DNA of 64,000 nucleotides from Cellulomonas fimi (GTDB lineage Bacteria > Actinomycetota > Actinomycetes > Actinomycetales > Cellulomonadaceae): positions 1,116,001 through 1,180,000 of the forward strand of contig NZ_CP110680.1 in the NCBI RefSeq assembly GCF_028583725.1. Reading direction: 5' to 3'. Under the pieces are notes generated by a model. The model saw only the letters and a list, made by a program, of their open reading frames with translations. It had not been told where the DNA came from and did not search any database. How positions within the stretch are numbered: position 1 is the stretch's first letter; the number at the start of each line of letters is the position of its first letter. Below are positions 9,105 to 17,835 of the stretch, one piece after another. The translations under genes were made by a program, and so were the position numbers.

Positions 9105-9845
9105 TCACGCGTGCAGCCGGCGCAGGAACTCGCGCGTCCGCTCCTCCTGCGGGTCGCCCAGCACCTGCGCGGCGGTCCCGCGCTCGTGCACCCGCCCGGC
9201 GTGCAGGAAGCACACCTCGTCCGCGACCTCGCGCGCGAACCCCATCTCGTGCGTCGCGACGACCATCGTGAGCCCGGTCGACTTGAGCTCGACGAGCAGG
9301 TCGAGCACCTCGCCGACGAGCTCGGGGTCGAGTGCGCTGGTGACCTCGTCGAGCAGCATGACGGCGGGCCTGCCGAGCAGCGCGCGGGCGATCGCGACGC
9401 GCTGCTGCTGCCCGCCGGACAGCTCGTCGGGGAACGCGCGCGCCTTGTCGGCGAGGCCGACGCGCTCCAGGACGGCCATCGCCTCGGACTCGGCCTGGGC
9501 GCGCGGGGTGCGGTGCACGAGCCGCGGCGCGAGCGTGACGTTGTCGAGCACGCGCAGGTGCGGGAAGAGGTTGTACGACTGGAACACCATGCCGATGCGG
9601 GCGCGCACGGCGTTCGCGTCGAGCCGCGGGTCGGTGATGTCCTGCCCCTCGAGCTCGATGACGCCGTCGTCGACGTCCTCGAGCAGGTCGACGCACCGCA
9701 GCAGGGTGGACTTGCCGGAGCCGGACGCGCCGATGAGGACCACGACGCGGTGCGCCTCGACGTCGAGCGACAGGTCGTCGAGCACGACGTGCGCGCCGAA
9801 CGCCTTGCGCAGCCCGCGCACGCGCAGCAGGGGAGCGTCGGTCAT
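9105..9845 (-). CDS. Polar amino acid ABC transporter, ATP-binding subunit
   Basis: GlnQ/HisP-type ATPase powering import of an amino acid. The 246 residues contain Walker A GASGSGKST (39-47), the Q-loop MVFQSYNLFPH, the ABC signature LSGGQQQR, Walker B VMLLDEV and the H-switch ATHEMGFA. The ATG overlaps the permease stop (ATGA), so it is translationally coupled as the last gene of a three-gene operon (binding protein, permease, ATPase). The substrate within the polar amino acid class cannot be told from the sequence. Confidence 0.93.
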   Translation of the reverse strand: MTDAPLLRVRGLRKAFGAHVVLDDLSLDVEAHRVVVLIGASGSGKSTLLRCVDLLEDVDDGVIELEGQDITDPRLDANAVRARIGMVFQSYNLFPHLRVLDNVTLAPRLVHRTPRAQAESEAMAVLERVGLADKARAFPDELSGGQQQRVAIARALLGRPAVMLLDEVTSALDPELVGEVLDLLVELKSTGLTMVVATHEMGFAREVADEVCFLHAGRVHERGTAAQVLGDPQEERTREFLRRLHA

Positions 9846-10735
9846 CGCAGCGCCCCGCCGCCCGCGAGCGCCCCTTGCGCGCCGAGCCAGCCGGAGCGGC
9901 GAGCGAGGACGTCGGTGAACCGCGTGAGGGGGATCGTCAGGAGCACGAACAGGACGCCCGCGACGACGTACGGCGTGAAGTTGGCGTAGCGCGCGGTCTC
10001 GATCTGCGCGGCGCGGACCGCGTCGATCGCGCCGAGGATCGAGATGAGCCCGGAGTCCTTCGACAGCGCGACGAGGTCGTTGAGCAGCGGCGGCACGACG
10101 CGGCGGACGGCCTGCGGGAGCACGACGTGCCGCATCGCCTGGCCGCGCGTGAGCCCGAGCGAGCGGGCGGCGGCGACCTGCGACGGGTGCACGGACTCGA
10201 TGCCGGCGCGGAACACCTCGGCGACGTACGCGGAGTACGTGAGGACGAGTGCGAGCCCGCCGAGCACGACGGCGGACGTCGGGACGCCCTGCAGCCGCAG
10301 GCCCGGCAGGCCGAACCCGACGAGCAGCAGCACGAGGATGAGCGGCAGCCCGCGGAACACGTCGACGTACCCGGTCGCGAGCGCGCGCAGCGGGAAGAAG
10401 ACCGGGCCGCGCAGCGTGCGCGCGAGCGCGAGGCCGAGCGCGACGACGACGATGACGACCGCGCAGACGGCCATGACGCGGATGTTCAGCCACAGCCCTT
10501 CGAGCACCGCGGGCAGCGACGCGCGCGCGACCTCGGGGTCGAAGAACGAGGCCTTGACCCGCGGCCACCCGGGCGACGAGACGAGCCCGAGCACCGCGAC
10601 GGCGGTCAGCGCGACCGTCGAGACGATCGCGACCGCGGTCGAGCGGCGCGCCCGCGAGCGCCGGTAGGCGTCGCGGGCGCGCTGGTGCTCCGACGGCTCC
10701 CAGGCGACCGGGGCCGCCGCCGCTCCGGTCGTCAC
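9842..10735 (-). CDS. Polar amino acid ABC transporter, permease subunit
   Basis: HisM/GlnP-family membrane channel of the same importer, 297 residues. An extra N-terminal hydrophobic helix (about 32-52) precedes the standard core of about five helices, which begins near residue 80. The EAA loop reads AARSLGLTRGQAMRHVVLPQA. VDVFRGLPLILVLLLVGFGLP is typical of amino acid permeases. The GTG at 10735 overlaps the stop of the binding-protein gene (GTGA), which decides the start. One permease gene implies a homodimeric channel. Confidence 0.92.
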   Translation of the reverse strand: MTTGAAAAPVAWEPSEHQRARDAYRRSRARRSTAVAIVSTVALTAVAVLGLVSSPGWPRVKASFFDPEVARASLPAVLEGLWLNIRVMAVCAVVIVVVALGLALARTLRGPVFFPLRALATGYVDVFRGLPLILVLLLVGFGLPGLRLQGVPTSAVVLGGLALVLTYSAYVAEVFRAGIESVHPSQVAAARSLGLTRGQAMRHVVLPQAVRRVVPPLLNDLVALSKDSGLISILGAIDAVRAAQIETARYANFTPYVVAGVLFVLLTIPLTRFTDVLARRSGWLGAQGALAGGGALR

Positions 10736-11580
10736 TTCAGGACGGGGGCGCCCGCGGCGTCGGTCAGCCACTGCGCCTCGAGCTCGGCGAGCGTGCCGTC
10801 CTCGCGCAGCGCGTCGACCGCGGCGGACACGTCGGCGGTCAGCGGGCTCTCGAGGTCGAGGACGAGGCCGAACTGGTCGCCGCCCGCGCTGCCCGGGAGC
10901 TGCCCGACGAGCACGCCGCCGTCGAGCTCGGCCGCGGTGATGTAGAGGGCGGTCGGCAGGTCGACGACGATCGCGTCGACGAGGCCCGACGTGAGCGCCT
11001 GCTTCACCTGGTCGTTGTCGTTGAACGGCGAGACCGGGGTGGTCGGGGCGATGGTGTTCTGCGCGGCGGTCAGGCTGGTCGAGCCGACCATCGCGCCGAT
11101 CCGCACGTCCTTGAGGTCGGCGAGAGCGGCCGCGTCGGCGGCGGGGGAGCCCTCGAGCGTCACGACGGCCTGCGTCGTCTCGTAGTACGGGGAGGAGAAC
11201 GCGAGGTTCTTCCTGCGCTCGTCGCTGATGGACACCTGGTTGATCGCGAAGTCGTAGCTCTTCGCGCCCGGCGCGATGATCTGGTCGAAGCTCGCGACGG
11301 TCCACTCGACGGTGTCGGCGTCGTAGCCGAGCTGCTCGGCGACCGCGTACGCGACCGCCGACTCGAAGCCCTCACCGCTGCTGGGGTCGTTGTCGACGAC
11401 CCACGGCTCGTAGGCCGGGTCGGACGTGGCGATCGTCAGCACGCCGTCCTGCACGGTGGCGAGCCCGTCGGCGGTCGACGTCGCGTCGCCGGTCGGCTCG
11501 TCGTCGACCGGGGCACAGGCTGCGACCGCGAGCGTGGCGACGACGGCGGCGGTCAGGGCGGTCCAGCGGGCTGTGCGCAT
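10732..11580 (-). CDS. Extracellular solute-binding lipoprotein, family 3
   Basis: Amino acid-binding protein anchored to the outer face of the membrane. The 282 residues begin with a lipoprotein signal peptide ending in the lipobox LAVAAC (Cys24). The body shows family-3 features: VLTIATSDPAYEPWV, GFESAVAYAVAEQLG, FAINQVSISDERRKNLAFSSPYY and IVVDLPTALY. ATG 11580 is preferred to the adjoining GTG 11583 because GGAG lies six bases before it. It is the first gene of the operon with the permease and ATPase. The DxxxK-type ligand residues suggest a polar rather than hydrophobic amino acid. The exact ligand is unknown. Confidence 0.92.
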   Translation of the reverse strand: MRTARWTALTAAVVATLAVAACAPVDDEPTGDATSTADGLATVQDGVLTIATSDPAYEPWVVDNDPSSGEGFESAVAYAVAEQLGYDADTVEWTVASFDQIIAPGAKSYDFAINQVSISDERRKNLAFSSPYYETTQAVVTLEGSPAADAAALADLKDVRIGAMVGSTSLTAAQNTIAPTTPVSPFNDNDQVKQALTSGLVDAIVVDLPTALYITAAELDGGVLVGQLPGSAGGDQFGLVLDLESPLTADVSAAVDALREDGTLAELEAQWLTDAAGAPVLK

Positions 11581-11712
11581 CACGGGCTCCGGGGCTCAGG
11601 AGGGGTGGTGGGTGCGTCGTCGGCGTCGTCGGCGGGACGTGGAGCACACAATACGAGGGAACCCGCGGGTCACGGCCCGCGTTGGTCGGGTGCGAGACGC
11701 GGGAAGGAACGG

Positions 11713-12606
11713 GTGCGCGCGATGGGACACCAGCACTTCAACGGGCTGAAGACGGCGGCGCTGTTCGGGGCCCTGTGGGCGGTGCTGCTCGGCATCGGGT
11801 GGCTGCTCGGCGGCGGGACGCCGAAGTACCTCCTGATCTTCGCGGGCCTGGGCCTCGTGATGACCGCGTACTCGTACTGGAACTCGGACAAGATCGCGAT
11901 CCGTGCGATGCGGGCGCGACCGGTCAGCGAGATCGAGCAGCCCGCGATGTACCGCATCGTCCGCGAGCTCTCCACGCAGGCCCGGCAGCCGATGCCGCGG
12001 CTGTACGTGTCGCCGACGGCCGCGCCGAACGCGTTCGCGACGGGCCGCAACCCGCAGAACGCGGCCGTGTGCTGCACCGAGGGCATCCTGCACCTGCTCG
12101 ACGAGCGCGAGCTGCGCGGCGTCCTGGGCCATGAGCTCATGCACGTCTACAACCGCGACATCCTCACGTCGTCGGTCGCGGCGGCCGTCGCGGGCGTCGT
12201 CACGTCGCTCGCCCAGCTCGCGCTGTTCTTCGGCGGCGGCTCCGACCGCGACCGCGGCGGCAACCCGCTCGCGGGGCTGCTGCTGGCCCTGCTCGCCCCT
12301 CTCGCTGCGACGCTCATCCAGCTCGCCATCAGCCGCACGCGCGAGTACGACGCCGACGAGGACGGCGCACGCCTCACCGGGGACCCGCTGGCGCTCGCGT
12401 CGGCGCTGCGCAAGCTCGAGTCCGGCACCAAGGCGCGCCCGCTGCCGCAGGACCGCGAGCTCGTCGACGTGTCCCACCTGATGATCGCGAACCCGTTCTC
12501 CGGCCAGGGCCTGGCCCGCATGTTCGCGACGCACCCTCCGATGGCGGAGCGCATCGCGCGGCTCGAGAAGCAGGCGGGCACGACGGGCGGCATCACGCGG
12601 TACTGA
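11713..12606 (+). CDS. htpX: Membrane zinc metalloprotease HtpX
   Basis: Membrane-bound M48 endopeptidase for quality control of membrane proteins. The zinc site HELMHVYNRD (HExxH) is near residue 140, and the third ligand Glu lies in TREYDADEDGARL. Two N-terminal hydrophobic helices (about 15-55) and a hydrophobic pair after the HExxH region match the family. PNAFATGRNPQNAAVCCTEGIL is diagnostic. GTG 11713 gives 297 residues and sits five bases after GGAAGG. The ATG at 11722 is the alternative, but it lies 14 bases from that site. It is divergent from the ABC operon. A stress promoter is plausible but not visible. Confidence 0.92.
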   Translation: MRAMGHQHFNGLKTAALFGALWAVLLGIGWLLGGGTPKYLLIFAGLGLVMTAYSYWNSDKIAIRAMRARPVSEIEQPAMYRIVRELSTQARQPMPRLYVSPTAAPNAFATGRNPQNAAVCCTEGILHLLDERELRGVLGHELMHVYNRDILTSSVAAAVAGVVTSLAQLALFFGGGSDRDRGGNPLAGLLLALLAPLAATLIQLAISRTREYDADEDGARLTGDPLALASALRKLESGTKARPLPQDRELVDVSHLMIANPFSGQGLARMFATHPPMAERIARLEKQAGTTGGITRY

Positions 12607-12659
12607 CCGCACCGGTCTCTCCTCGCGGACACCGATGTTCGCGAATCGGGACGAATCCC

Positions 12660-12665
12660 TAGAAT
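12660..12665 (+). promoter_or_regulatory. Possible -10 element upstream of flavoprotein gene
   Basis: TAGAAT is the closest match to the consensus -10 in the short gap after htpX. It is 46 bases before the GTG at 12712. No clear -35 is seen. Confidence 0.3.
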
Positions 12666-12711
12666 CTGCCCGGCGACGGGGCACGGTGTCACGCGCGGAC
12701 GAGGGGGCGAC

Positions 12712-13881
12712 GTGACGCAGGACCGGTACGACGTCGTGGTGGTGGGTGCCGGGGCGACGGGCTCCGCGACCGCATGGGCGCTCGCGCGGCGCGGCCGCCG
12801 GGTGCTGCTGCTGGATCGTGCGCAGGAGCCGCCCGCGCAGGGCCGTGACGTCGTCCGCCCGGGGCACGCCGACGTCGCGCGCTGCCGCCTGGCCCTGCTG
12901 AGCCACCAGTGGTGGAACGTCCTCGAGCACGAGGCCGGCGAGCGCCTGGTGGACCCGACCGGCTGCGTCGAGCACGGTCCCGTGGAGGCGCTGCGGCCGC
13001 TCGTGGAGACGCTGCTCGTCACGTCGGTGCCGTTCGAGTACCTCACCGGCCCGGAGGCGGAGCAGCGCTGGCCGGGCATGCGGTTCGACGACCGGGCCGT
13101 CGTCCAGCCGGCCGCGGGCGTCGCCGACGTGGCCGCGACGCAGGCGGCGCTGCGCCGGCAGGCGGTCTCGCACGGCGCGGACCTCGCGCTCGGTGCCGAC
13201 GTGCGGCGCGTCGAGGTCCGGGAGGACGGCGCACGCGTGCACGTCGCCGACGGTGACCACGTGGACGCGCCGGTCGTCGTCGTGTGCGCGGGGGCGGCGT
13301 CCGCGGGACTGCTGGACGGCGTCGTCGCCCTGCCGCCCGCGCTGGTGGTCCGGGAGACCCGTCTCCGGGGCGACCGGGTGGAAGCGCTCCCGCCGAGCAG
13401 CCGCGCCTGGCCCGCGTTCGTGCACCGCGCCGACCCCGTCGCGCACCGCTCGGCGCGCGGCGACCTCGGGCCCGACGACGGCTACCCGGCGCTGAGCGTG
13501 CGCGGAGAGCCCACCGATGACGGTGTCGTGCTGGTCCACCGGACCGAGCCGGCGCCGGCCGCCGCGGGGAACGCCGGCGCGGACGCCGTGGCGACGGAGC
13601 TCGCCCGGTACGTCGCCCAGTGCCTTCCCGGGGTCGCGGTCGACGCCGCCGGGCCGTGGGTGACCGAGCGCGCCGCCGGGCCGCTCGTGCTCGACCGGGT
13701 GGGTCGCGTCGTGCTGGCGCTCGGCACGGGCCTGCACGGCGTCGCCCTCGCGCCGGGCTCCGGCCAGGTCCTCGCGGACCTCGTCGAGGACGGGCTCGGC
13801 GTGCCGCGCCAGGTCGGCGCCGACGACGACGAGCTCGACCGCAGCCGCTTCTCGCTCGCGGCGCTCGGCGCCGCCGTCTGA
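12712..13881 (+). CDS. FAD-dependent oxidoreductase, DAO / sarcosine oxidase-like
   Basis: Amine or amino acid oxidase-like flavoenzyme, 389 residues. The N-terminal Rossmann motif VVVGAGATGSATAWALARRGRRVLLLD binds the FAD ADP moiety. The C-terminal GTGLHGVALAPGSGQVLADLV matches the second FAD contact of the DAO family. It resembles monomeric sarcosine/N-methyltryptophan oxidases in plan. However, the Cys-Met-Tyr stretch that carries covalent FAD there is replaced by a Cys-free segment (VTERAAGPLVL), so flavin is probably non-covalent or the substrate differs. GTG 12712 follows a GAGGGGG site. It is a single gene converging with the next one. The substrate is unknown. Confidence 0.7.
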   Translation: MTQDRYDVVVVGAGATGSATAWALARRGRRVLLLDRAQEPPAQGRDVVRPGHADVARCRLALLSHQWWNVLEHEAGERLVDPTGCVEHGPVEALRPLVETLLVTSVPFEYLTGPEAEQRWPGMRFDDRAVVQPAAGVADVAATQAALRRQAVSHGADLALGADVRRVEVREDGARVHVADGDHVDAPVVVVCAGAASAGLLDGVVALPPALVVRETRLRGDRVEALPPSSRAWPAFVHRADPVAHRSARGDLGPDDGYPALSVRGEPTDDGVVLVHRTEPAPAAAGNAGADAVATELARYVAQCLPGVAVDAAGPWVTERAAGPLVLDRVGRVVLALGTGLHGVALAPGSGQVLADLVEDGLGVPRQVGADDDELDRSRFSLAALGAAV

Positions 13882-13951
13882 GGCGGCTGGACGCCACGCC
13901 CGGGCCCGCACCGCACGCGTTCGCGCCGCCGGCCCTGGCGAGCGTGGACGC

Positions 13952-15940
13952 TCAGGCCGCGATGCCGCCGACCACGACAGCGCACACCCACGCGACGAGG
14001 ACGGTCGCACCGGGCGTCAGGACCAGGCGAGGGCCGGGCGTCGCGGGTGCCGCCGGGCGGCCCGCACGGAGGCGCTCGGCCGCGTCCGTCGCGTCCGCCG
14101 TGCCGACCAGCAACGGCCCCAGGTCGGGGACCGCCGGCACGAGCAACGCGTCGACCGGCCGCACGAGCCGCAGCACCAGGCCGTCGCCGTCGGTGACGAC
14201 GCGGTCGAGCCGGTCCCACGGCACGAGCTCGCTGAGCACGGCACCTCGCACGCGGACGCCCGCCGGGGTGAGCAGCAGCCGTGCCTGTGCGAGCGTGGCC
14301 CACGAGTAGCCCCAGAGCACAGCGGGCGCGAGTCCGACGAGCACGCCCAGCGGTGCCACCCCGACGAGCCACCACGAGGCGGCGCCCACGAGCAGGGTCG
14401 CCGGCCACGGGAGCCAGCGACCGGTCGAGCGCGCCGCACGGGCTGCCCGGTCGCGGACCGAGCGTCGAGGCGCGTCCGTGCTCGTCGCGTGCGTCGACGC
14501 GGTGGGCCGGTCGCCGGCGGGGAACCGCCCGAGTGCCCCGAGGGCGGCGGTGCGCCGATGGTCCGCCGGTGCCGCGCGGCCCGGCGCCGTGCCGCCGAAC
14601 GTGCGCCAACGCCACGACAGGGCGACGGCGGCGACGTCGCGCGTCGGCCGGTCCGACACCAGCACGAGCCCGTCGTCGGTGCGGACGACGACGTCGTCCC
14701 CCAGGGCTCCGAGCCCGTGCACGTCGACGGCGACCGGTCCGGGCAGGACCTGCCACGGCTCGGCGGCTGCGGCGGCCACCCGGTCGGCACCGAGCTCGAG
14801 GAGCTCGGCGTCGCTCATCGCGGCGACCCGCTCGGCGGCGAGCGCGTCCTCGTCGACCGCACGGTCCGGGACGTGGCCCCACACGTCGTGCCCCCACGGG
14901 TCGTCGTCCCACGCACCGTGGTCCGCGAGGGCGTCGCCGGACTCGTCCCCGCCCGGGGCGGCGCCGTCGTCGCCCTCGACCCAGACGGGCCGGAGGGAGA
15001 CGCGGGTGATCGTGGGGGTCGCGCCCTCGACCGGGACGAGGTCGACCCACGCGCCACCGACCGGCACCGCGACGAGCCGTGCCACGGGTCCGCCTGCCGT
15101 CAGGCCGTCGACGAGCCGTCGACGGCGCGCACGCTCGGCGCTCAGCAGCACGACGGCCGCGGTGGCGCCCGCCCCCGCGAGGAACAGCGGGCCGGACGGG
15201 TCGAAGGGGTCCGCGACGAGCTCGGCACGTGAGCCGTCCGGGGACACGCGGACGGCGAGCTCGTCCCCGACCTCGGGGCTCAGCACCGGCGTCGAGACGG
15301 TGACCGACCCGTCGCCGACGCGCACCGTCGCGTGCAGCGCGTCCGGGCTGACAGCGGTGACGGTCCCGGTCCGCGTCACCGCCGTGGCGCGGAAGTCCTC
15401 GGTGGCGCGGGCGTCCGCCCACCACCACGGCAGCGCGCCGGCGGTGACCGCCGCTCCGACCAGTCCGAGCACGAGCGCGACCCGACGGCGTCGCGCGACG
15501 AGACCGTGCGCCTCGGCGGGGACGGGGAACGGGACCGGCGCGTGCCAGGACGACGCCTCGACCCTCTGGCGCAACGCCCCCACCGTGTCCGCGCCCGCGA
15601 GCAGGGCCAGCGCGACGGTCAGCACGGCCCAGGCGGTCGCGTGGACGTCGGTCACGGCCGTCATGAGCGCGCTCGCGACGGTGGCCCACCGGATGGCGAC
15701 GTGAGGACGGGCCACGAGCAGCGCGAGACTCACGATCGTCGCGCCCTGGGCGACCGACCCGAGGTCCCAGCGCAGGTCTCGGCCGTGGGGCGCGGAGGTC
15801 GTGCCGGTCACGGCCGTCGCCACGAGGACCGTCCCGAGCAGCAGCGGTGCCAGCAGCGTCAGCGTGCGCCGGGGGAGCCGTCGCGTCCACGCCCGGGCGC
15901 GGACGGGGTCGGGCCGGATCGGCGGCGGGCGCTCGGGCAC
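13952..15940 (-). CDS. Large multi-pass membrane protein of unknown function
   Basis: I do not recognise this 662-residue protein. It has about four hydrophobic helices in the first 190 residues and a soluble, beta-rich part from about 190 to 250 that looks like an OB- or SH3-like fold. One helix lies near 255-275, followed by an acidic Trp/Asp/His-rich linker (about 325-375). A helix pair lies near 520-560, and a last beta-rich segment (LTPAGVRVRGAVLSELVPWDRLDRV) resembles bacterial PH-like domains. One C-terminal helix closes it. The GTG start is leaderless-type (TAGCCT six bases upstream). A role in the envelope is plausible but not shown. Confidence 0.6.
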   Translation of the reverse strand: MPERPPPIRPDPVRARAWTRRLPRRTLTLLAPLLLGTVLVATAVTGTTSAPHGRDLRWDLGSVAQGATIVSLALLVARPHVAIRWATVASALMTAVTDVHATAWAVLTVALALLAGADTVGALRQRVEASSWHAPVPFPVPAEAHGLVARRRRVALVLGLVGAAVTAGALPWWWADARATEDFRATAVTRTGTVTAVSPDALHATVRVGDGSVTVSTPVLSPEVGDELAVRVSPDGSRAELVADPFDPSGPLFLAGAGATAAVVLLSAERARRRRLVDGLTAGGPVARLVAVPVGGAWVDLVPVEGATPTITRVSLRPVWVEGDDGAAPGGDESGDALADHGAWDDDPWGHDVWGHVPDRAVDEDALAAERVAAMSDAELLELGADRVAAAAAEPWQVLPGPVAVDVHGLGALGDDVVVRTDDGLVLVSDRPTRDVAAVALSWRWRTFGGTAPGRAAPADHRRTAALGALGRFPAGDRPTASTHATSTDAPRRSVRDRAARAARSTGRWLPWPATLLVGAASWWLVGVAPLGVLVGLAPAVLWGYSWATLAQARLLLTPAGVRVRGAVLSELVPWDRLDRVVTDGDGLVLRLVRPVDALLVPAVPDLGPLLVGTADATDAAERLRAGRPAAPATPGPRLVLTPGATVLVAWVCAVVVGGIAA

Positions 15941-15946
15941 GGCGGA

Positions 15947-15952
15947 AGGCTA
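15947..15952 (-). promoter_or_regulatory. -10 element of a leaderless start (unknown membrane protein)
   Basis: TAGCCT on the minus strand, six bases before the GTG at 15940, with no Shine-Dalgarno. It fits the leaderless pattern seen at eight other genes in the window. Confidence 0.45.
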
Positions 15953-15975
15953 CGTCCCGCCGGCCGCACCGCGAG

Positions 15976-16016
15976 GTCGCCGGCGGCGATCGGGTGACCC
16001 GCCCGCCGCCGGCGAC
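15976..16016 (-). terminator. Hairpin after the YajQ-family gene
   Basis: Perfect 13-bp stem (15976-15988 with 16004-16016) and 15-base loop, four bases past the stop at 16021. It separates this gene from the leaderless promoter of the next minus-strand gene. Confidence 0.7.
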
Positions 16017-16020
16017 GGGC

Positions 16021-16518
16021 TCAGCGGTAGTTGACGAACTGGAGGGCGGCGTCGACGTCGGCGCCCTTGAGGAGCGCGATGACGGCCTGCAGGTCGTCGC
16101 GGCTCTTGCCCGTGACGCGCAGCTCGTCGCCCTGGATCTGCGTCTTGACGTTCTTCGGGCCCTCGTCGCGCACGATCTTCGCGAGCTTCTTCGCGACCTC
16201 GCTCGACAGGCCCTCCTTGATCGCGCCCGCGAGGCGGTACTCCTTGCCCGACGGCTTGGGTTCCCGGTCGCCGACGTCGAGCGACTTGAGCGAGATCCCG
16301 CGCTTGATGAGCTTCGACTCGAACACGTCGAGGACCGCGAGCACCCGCTCGGCGGAGTTGGCGACCATGAGGACCGACTCGCCGCTCCACGTGATCGACG
16401 CCCCGACGCCCTTGAAGTCGTACCGCTGGGCGATCTCCTTCGCCGCCTGGTTCAGCGCGTTGTCGACCTCCTGGCGGTCGACCTTGCTGACGACGTCGAA
16501 CGACGACTCGCTCGCCAT
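16021..16518 (-). CDS. yajQ: YajQ-family nucleotide-binding protein
   Basis: Small cytoplasmic protein of 165 residues with two ferredoxin-like domains. The N-terminus [20 protein letters not shown] and the stretch [12 protein letters not shown] are diagnostic of the family, as are [20 protein letters not shown] and the C-terminal FVNYR. Some family members bind cyclic di-GMP and others bind RNA or host factors, so the activity here is unassigned. The ATG has a strong AGGAGGAG site. It is transcribed alone, divergent from tRNA-Tyr. Confidence 0.93.
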   Translation of the reverse strand: MASESSFDVVSKVDRQEVDNALNQAAKEIAQRYDFKGVGASITWSGESVLMVANSAERVLAVLDVFESKLIKRGISLKSLDVGDREPKPSGKEYRLAGAIKEGLSSEVAKKLAKIVRDEGPKNVKTQIQGDELRVTGKSRDDLQAVIALLKGADVDAALQFVNYR

Positions 16519-16630
16519 GTGCTCTCCTCCTGCCGCCCCGGGCGTCCGCCGGGGCTCGTCTGTCGCCGCACCCGTCGGGCGTCGGCCGTCCGTCCCGGGG
16601 ACCGTTTCGTCAGCACCCCCGGGGAGTTGC

Positions 16631-16636
16631 TATCCT
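16631..16636 (+). promoter_or_regulatory. Possible -10 element of tRNA-Tyr
   Basis: TATCCT lies 64 bases before the tRNA. The match to TANNNT is good, but the -35 region (around 16608) is unconvincing. Nothing else is seen in the gap 16519-16699. Confidence 0.35.
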
Positions 16637-16699
16637 TCCACCCGCGCGCTGCTCGCGGCGGCCGGCCTCCGGGTCGACCCCGCACGGCGAGCGATCCCT

Positions 16700-16781
16700 G
16701 GCGGGTTACCCGAGCGGCCAAAGGGGGCTGACTGTAAATCAGCTGGCACAGCCTACGGGGGTTCGAATCCCTCACCCGCCA
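16700..16781 (+). tRNA. tRNA-Tyr (anticodon GTA)
   Basis: 82 bases and class II. The acceptor arm GGCGGGT pairs with ACCCGCC (16774-16780), and the discriminator is A. The anticodon GTA is at 16734-16736 in the loop between CTGA and TCAG stems. The long variable arm and the TTCGAAT T loop are present. CCA is not encoded. Confidence 0.97.
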
Positions 16782-16786
16782 CGGTG

Positions 16787-16822
16787 CGAGAGCCCGGACT
16801 GCGACTGCGGTCCGGGCTCTCG
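16787..16822 (+). terminator. Hairpin terminator after tRNA-Tyr
   Basis: Perfect 13-bp stem (16787-16799 with 16810-16822) with a 10-base loop, six bases past the tRNA. A short pyrimidine-rich stretch follows but no T run. It can also stop minus-strand transcription from the lipoprotein gene. Confidence 0.8.
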
Positions 16823-16968
16823 TCGTCTGCCGCCACGTCGCCACGTCGCCCGTCCGTCCGTCGCCCTGCCGTCCCGGGCCTGGCGTCCGCGCGAGACGCC
16901 GTGCGTCAACGACGACGGCGGGGCGCCCGGGTGGGCACCCCGCCGGTCGAGGCGAGCGGGCAGCGACG

Positions 16969-17430
16969 TCAGGAGGACGTCGCGCAGGTGTAGGTGCCCT
17001 CGGTGACGGACACGGTCGCGCCTTCGTAGAGGGTGTCGAAGGTGCCGGCGTCCTCGGCGGACGCGAACGCGACTCCGACACCGAGGGGGTCGGCGAACCC
17101 GGTGAGCCCGCCGAGGAGCTCCTCGGCGCCGCTCTGGCAGGCAGGGTCCCAGGGGAGCGTGGTGTAGCCGGCGGCGGCGAGCGCGTCGATCGTCGGCTGG
17201 AGCTTCTCGGGCCCTTCGGCGGAGTCGGCGACGTCGGTCCAGACGACGAAGAACGAGTCCTCGGTCGTGGCGGGGTCGATCGACGCGGGCCATGCGAGCG
17301 TGGGCGCGGTGCCGTCCGCGTCGGCGTCGGGCGTCGTGTCGTCGTCGGAACCGGTGCACGCCGCGGTGCCGAGGGTGACCGCGGCGGCGAGCAGGAGGGC
17401 AGCGGCGGTGCTGCGGGGTGTTCGGCGCAT
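16969..17430 (-). CDS. Small lipoprotein of unknown function
   Basis: 153 residues starting with a lipoprotein signal peptide and lipobox LGTAAC, then an acidic, Asp/Thr-rich spacer of about 20 residues. The mature domain has alternating helices and strands (FFVVWTDVADSAEGPEKLQPTI) and three Cys that could pair, apart from the lipid Cys. I do not recognise the family. The ATG at 17430 is chosen because it opens the signal peptide directly; upstream in-frame codons have no signal features. It stands alone between tRNA genes. Confidence 0.75.
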   Translation of the reverse strand: MRRTPRSTAAALLLAAAVTLGTAACTGSDDDTTPDADADGTAPTLAWPASIDPATTEDSFFVVWTDVADSAEGPEKLQPTIDALAAAGYTTLPWDPACQSGAEELLGGLTGFADPLGVGVAFASAEDAGTFDTLYEGATVSVTEGTYTCATSS

Positions 17431-17622
17431 GGGCGGGATCCTCACACGGGACAAACCGCCCAGGCGACGAGGTGAATCGTTTAGGCCCCGGCGCTGCGTC
17501 GACCGTGCGGATCGCACGACGGCGGGCGCCGCGTCGGGCGTCCGGGCAGGTGGGCCGGGGTGGCGGCGGGCCGCGTGGCCGCCGTCACCGGACTGGATTT
17601 CGCAGCCGGGCACTCGCCCGTG

Positions 17623-17628
17623 TAGCCT
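17623..17628 (+). promoter_or_regulatory. Possible -10 element of tRNA-Thr/tRNA-Met unit
   Basis: TAGCCT ends 10 bases before the tRNA-Thr 5' end, a normal distance for a stable-RNA promoter. The -35 is not clear. The rest of the gap 17431-17622 shows nothing recognisable. Confidence 0.4.
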
Positions 17629-17638
17629 TGCACGCGCT

Positions 17639-17711
17639 GCCCCGATAGCTCAGTCGGCAGAGCGTCTCCATGGTAAGGAGAAGGTCAAGGGTTCGATTCC
17701 CTTTCGGGGCT
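17639..17711 (+). tRNA. tRNA-Thr (anticodon GGT)
   Basis: 73 bases. The acceptor GCCCCGA pairs with TCGGGGC (17704-17710), and the discriminator is T. The anticodon stem TCTCC/GGAGA holds GGT at 17672-17674. The T loop is TTCGATT. CCA is not encoded. Confidence 0.97.
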
Positions 17712-17761
17712 CTGTGGTGTGTCCGGGGCCGTGGTTCATTCCGCGGCCTCGGGGCATCCGA

Positions 17762-17835
17762 GGCGGGGTAGCTCAGCTGGTCAGAGCGCACGACTCATAA
17801 TCGTGAGGTCGCGGGTTCAAGCCCCGCTCCCGCTA
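17762..17835 (+). tRNA. tRNA-Met (anticodon CAT, elongator-like)
   Basis: 74 bases. The acceptor GGCGGGG pairs with TCCCGCT through two G-T wobbles, and the discriminator is A. The anticodon CAT is at 17796-17798 and the T arm is GCGGG-TTCAAGC-CCCGC. The first base pairs (G-T) rather than being the unpaired C1-A72 of an initiator, and the anticodon stem lacks three G-C pairs, so it is not initiator tRNA. A lysidine-modified tRNA-Ile2 cannot be fully excluded from sequence alone. Confidence 0.92.

Noticed and set aside
17762..17835. Initiator tRNA-Met
   Set aside because: The first acceptor pair is G-T rather than a mismatched C-A, and the anticodon stem lacks three consecutive G-C pairs.
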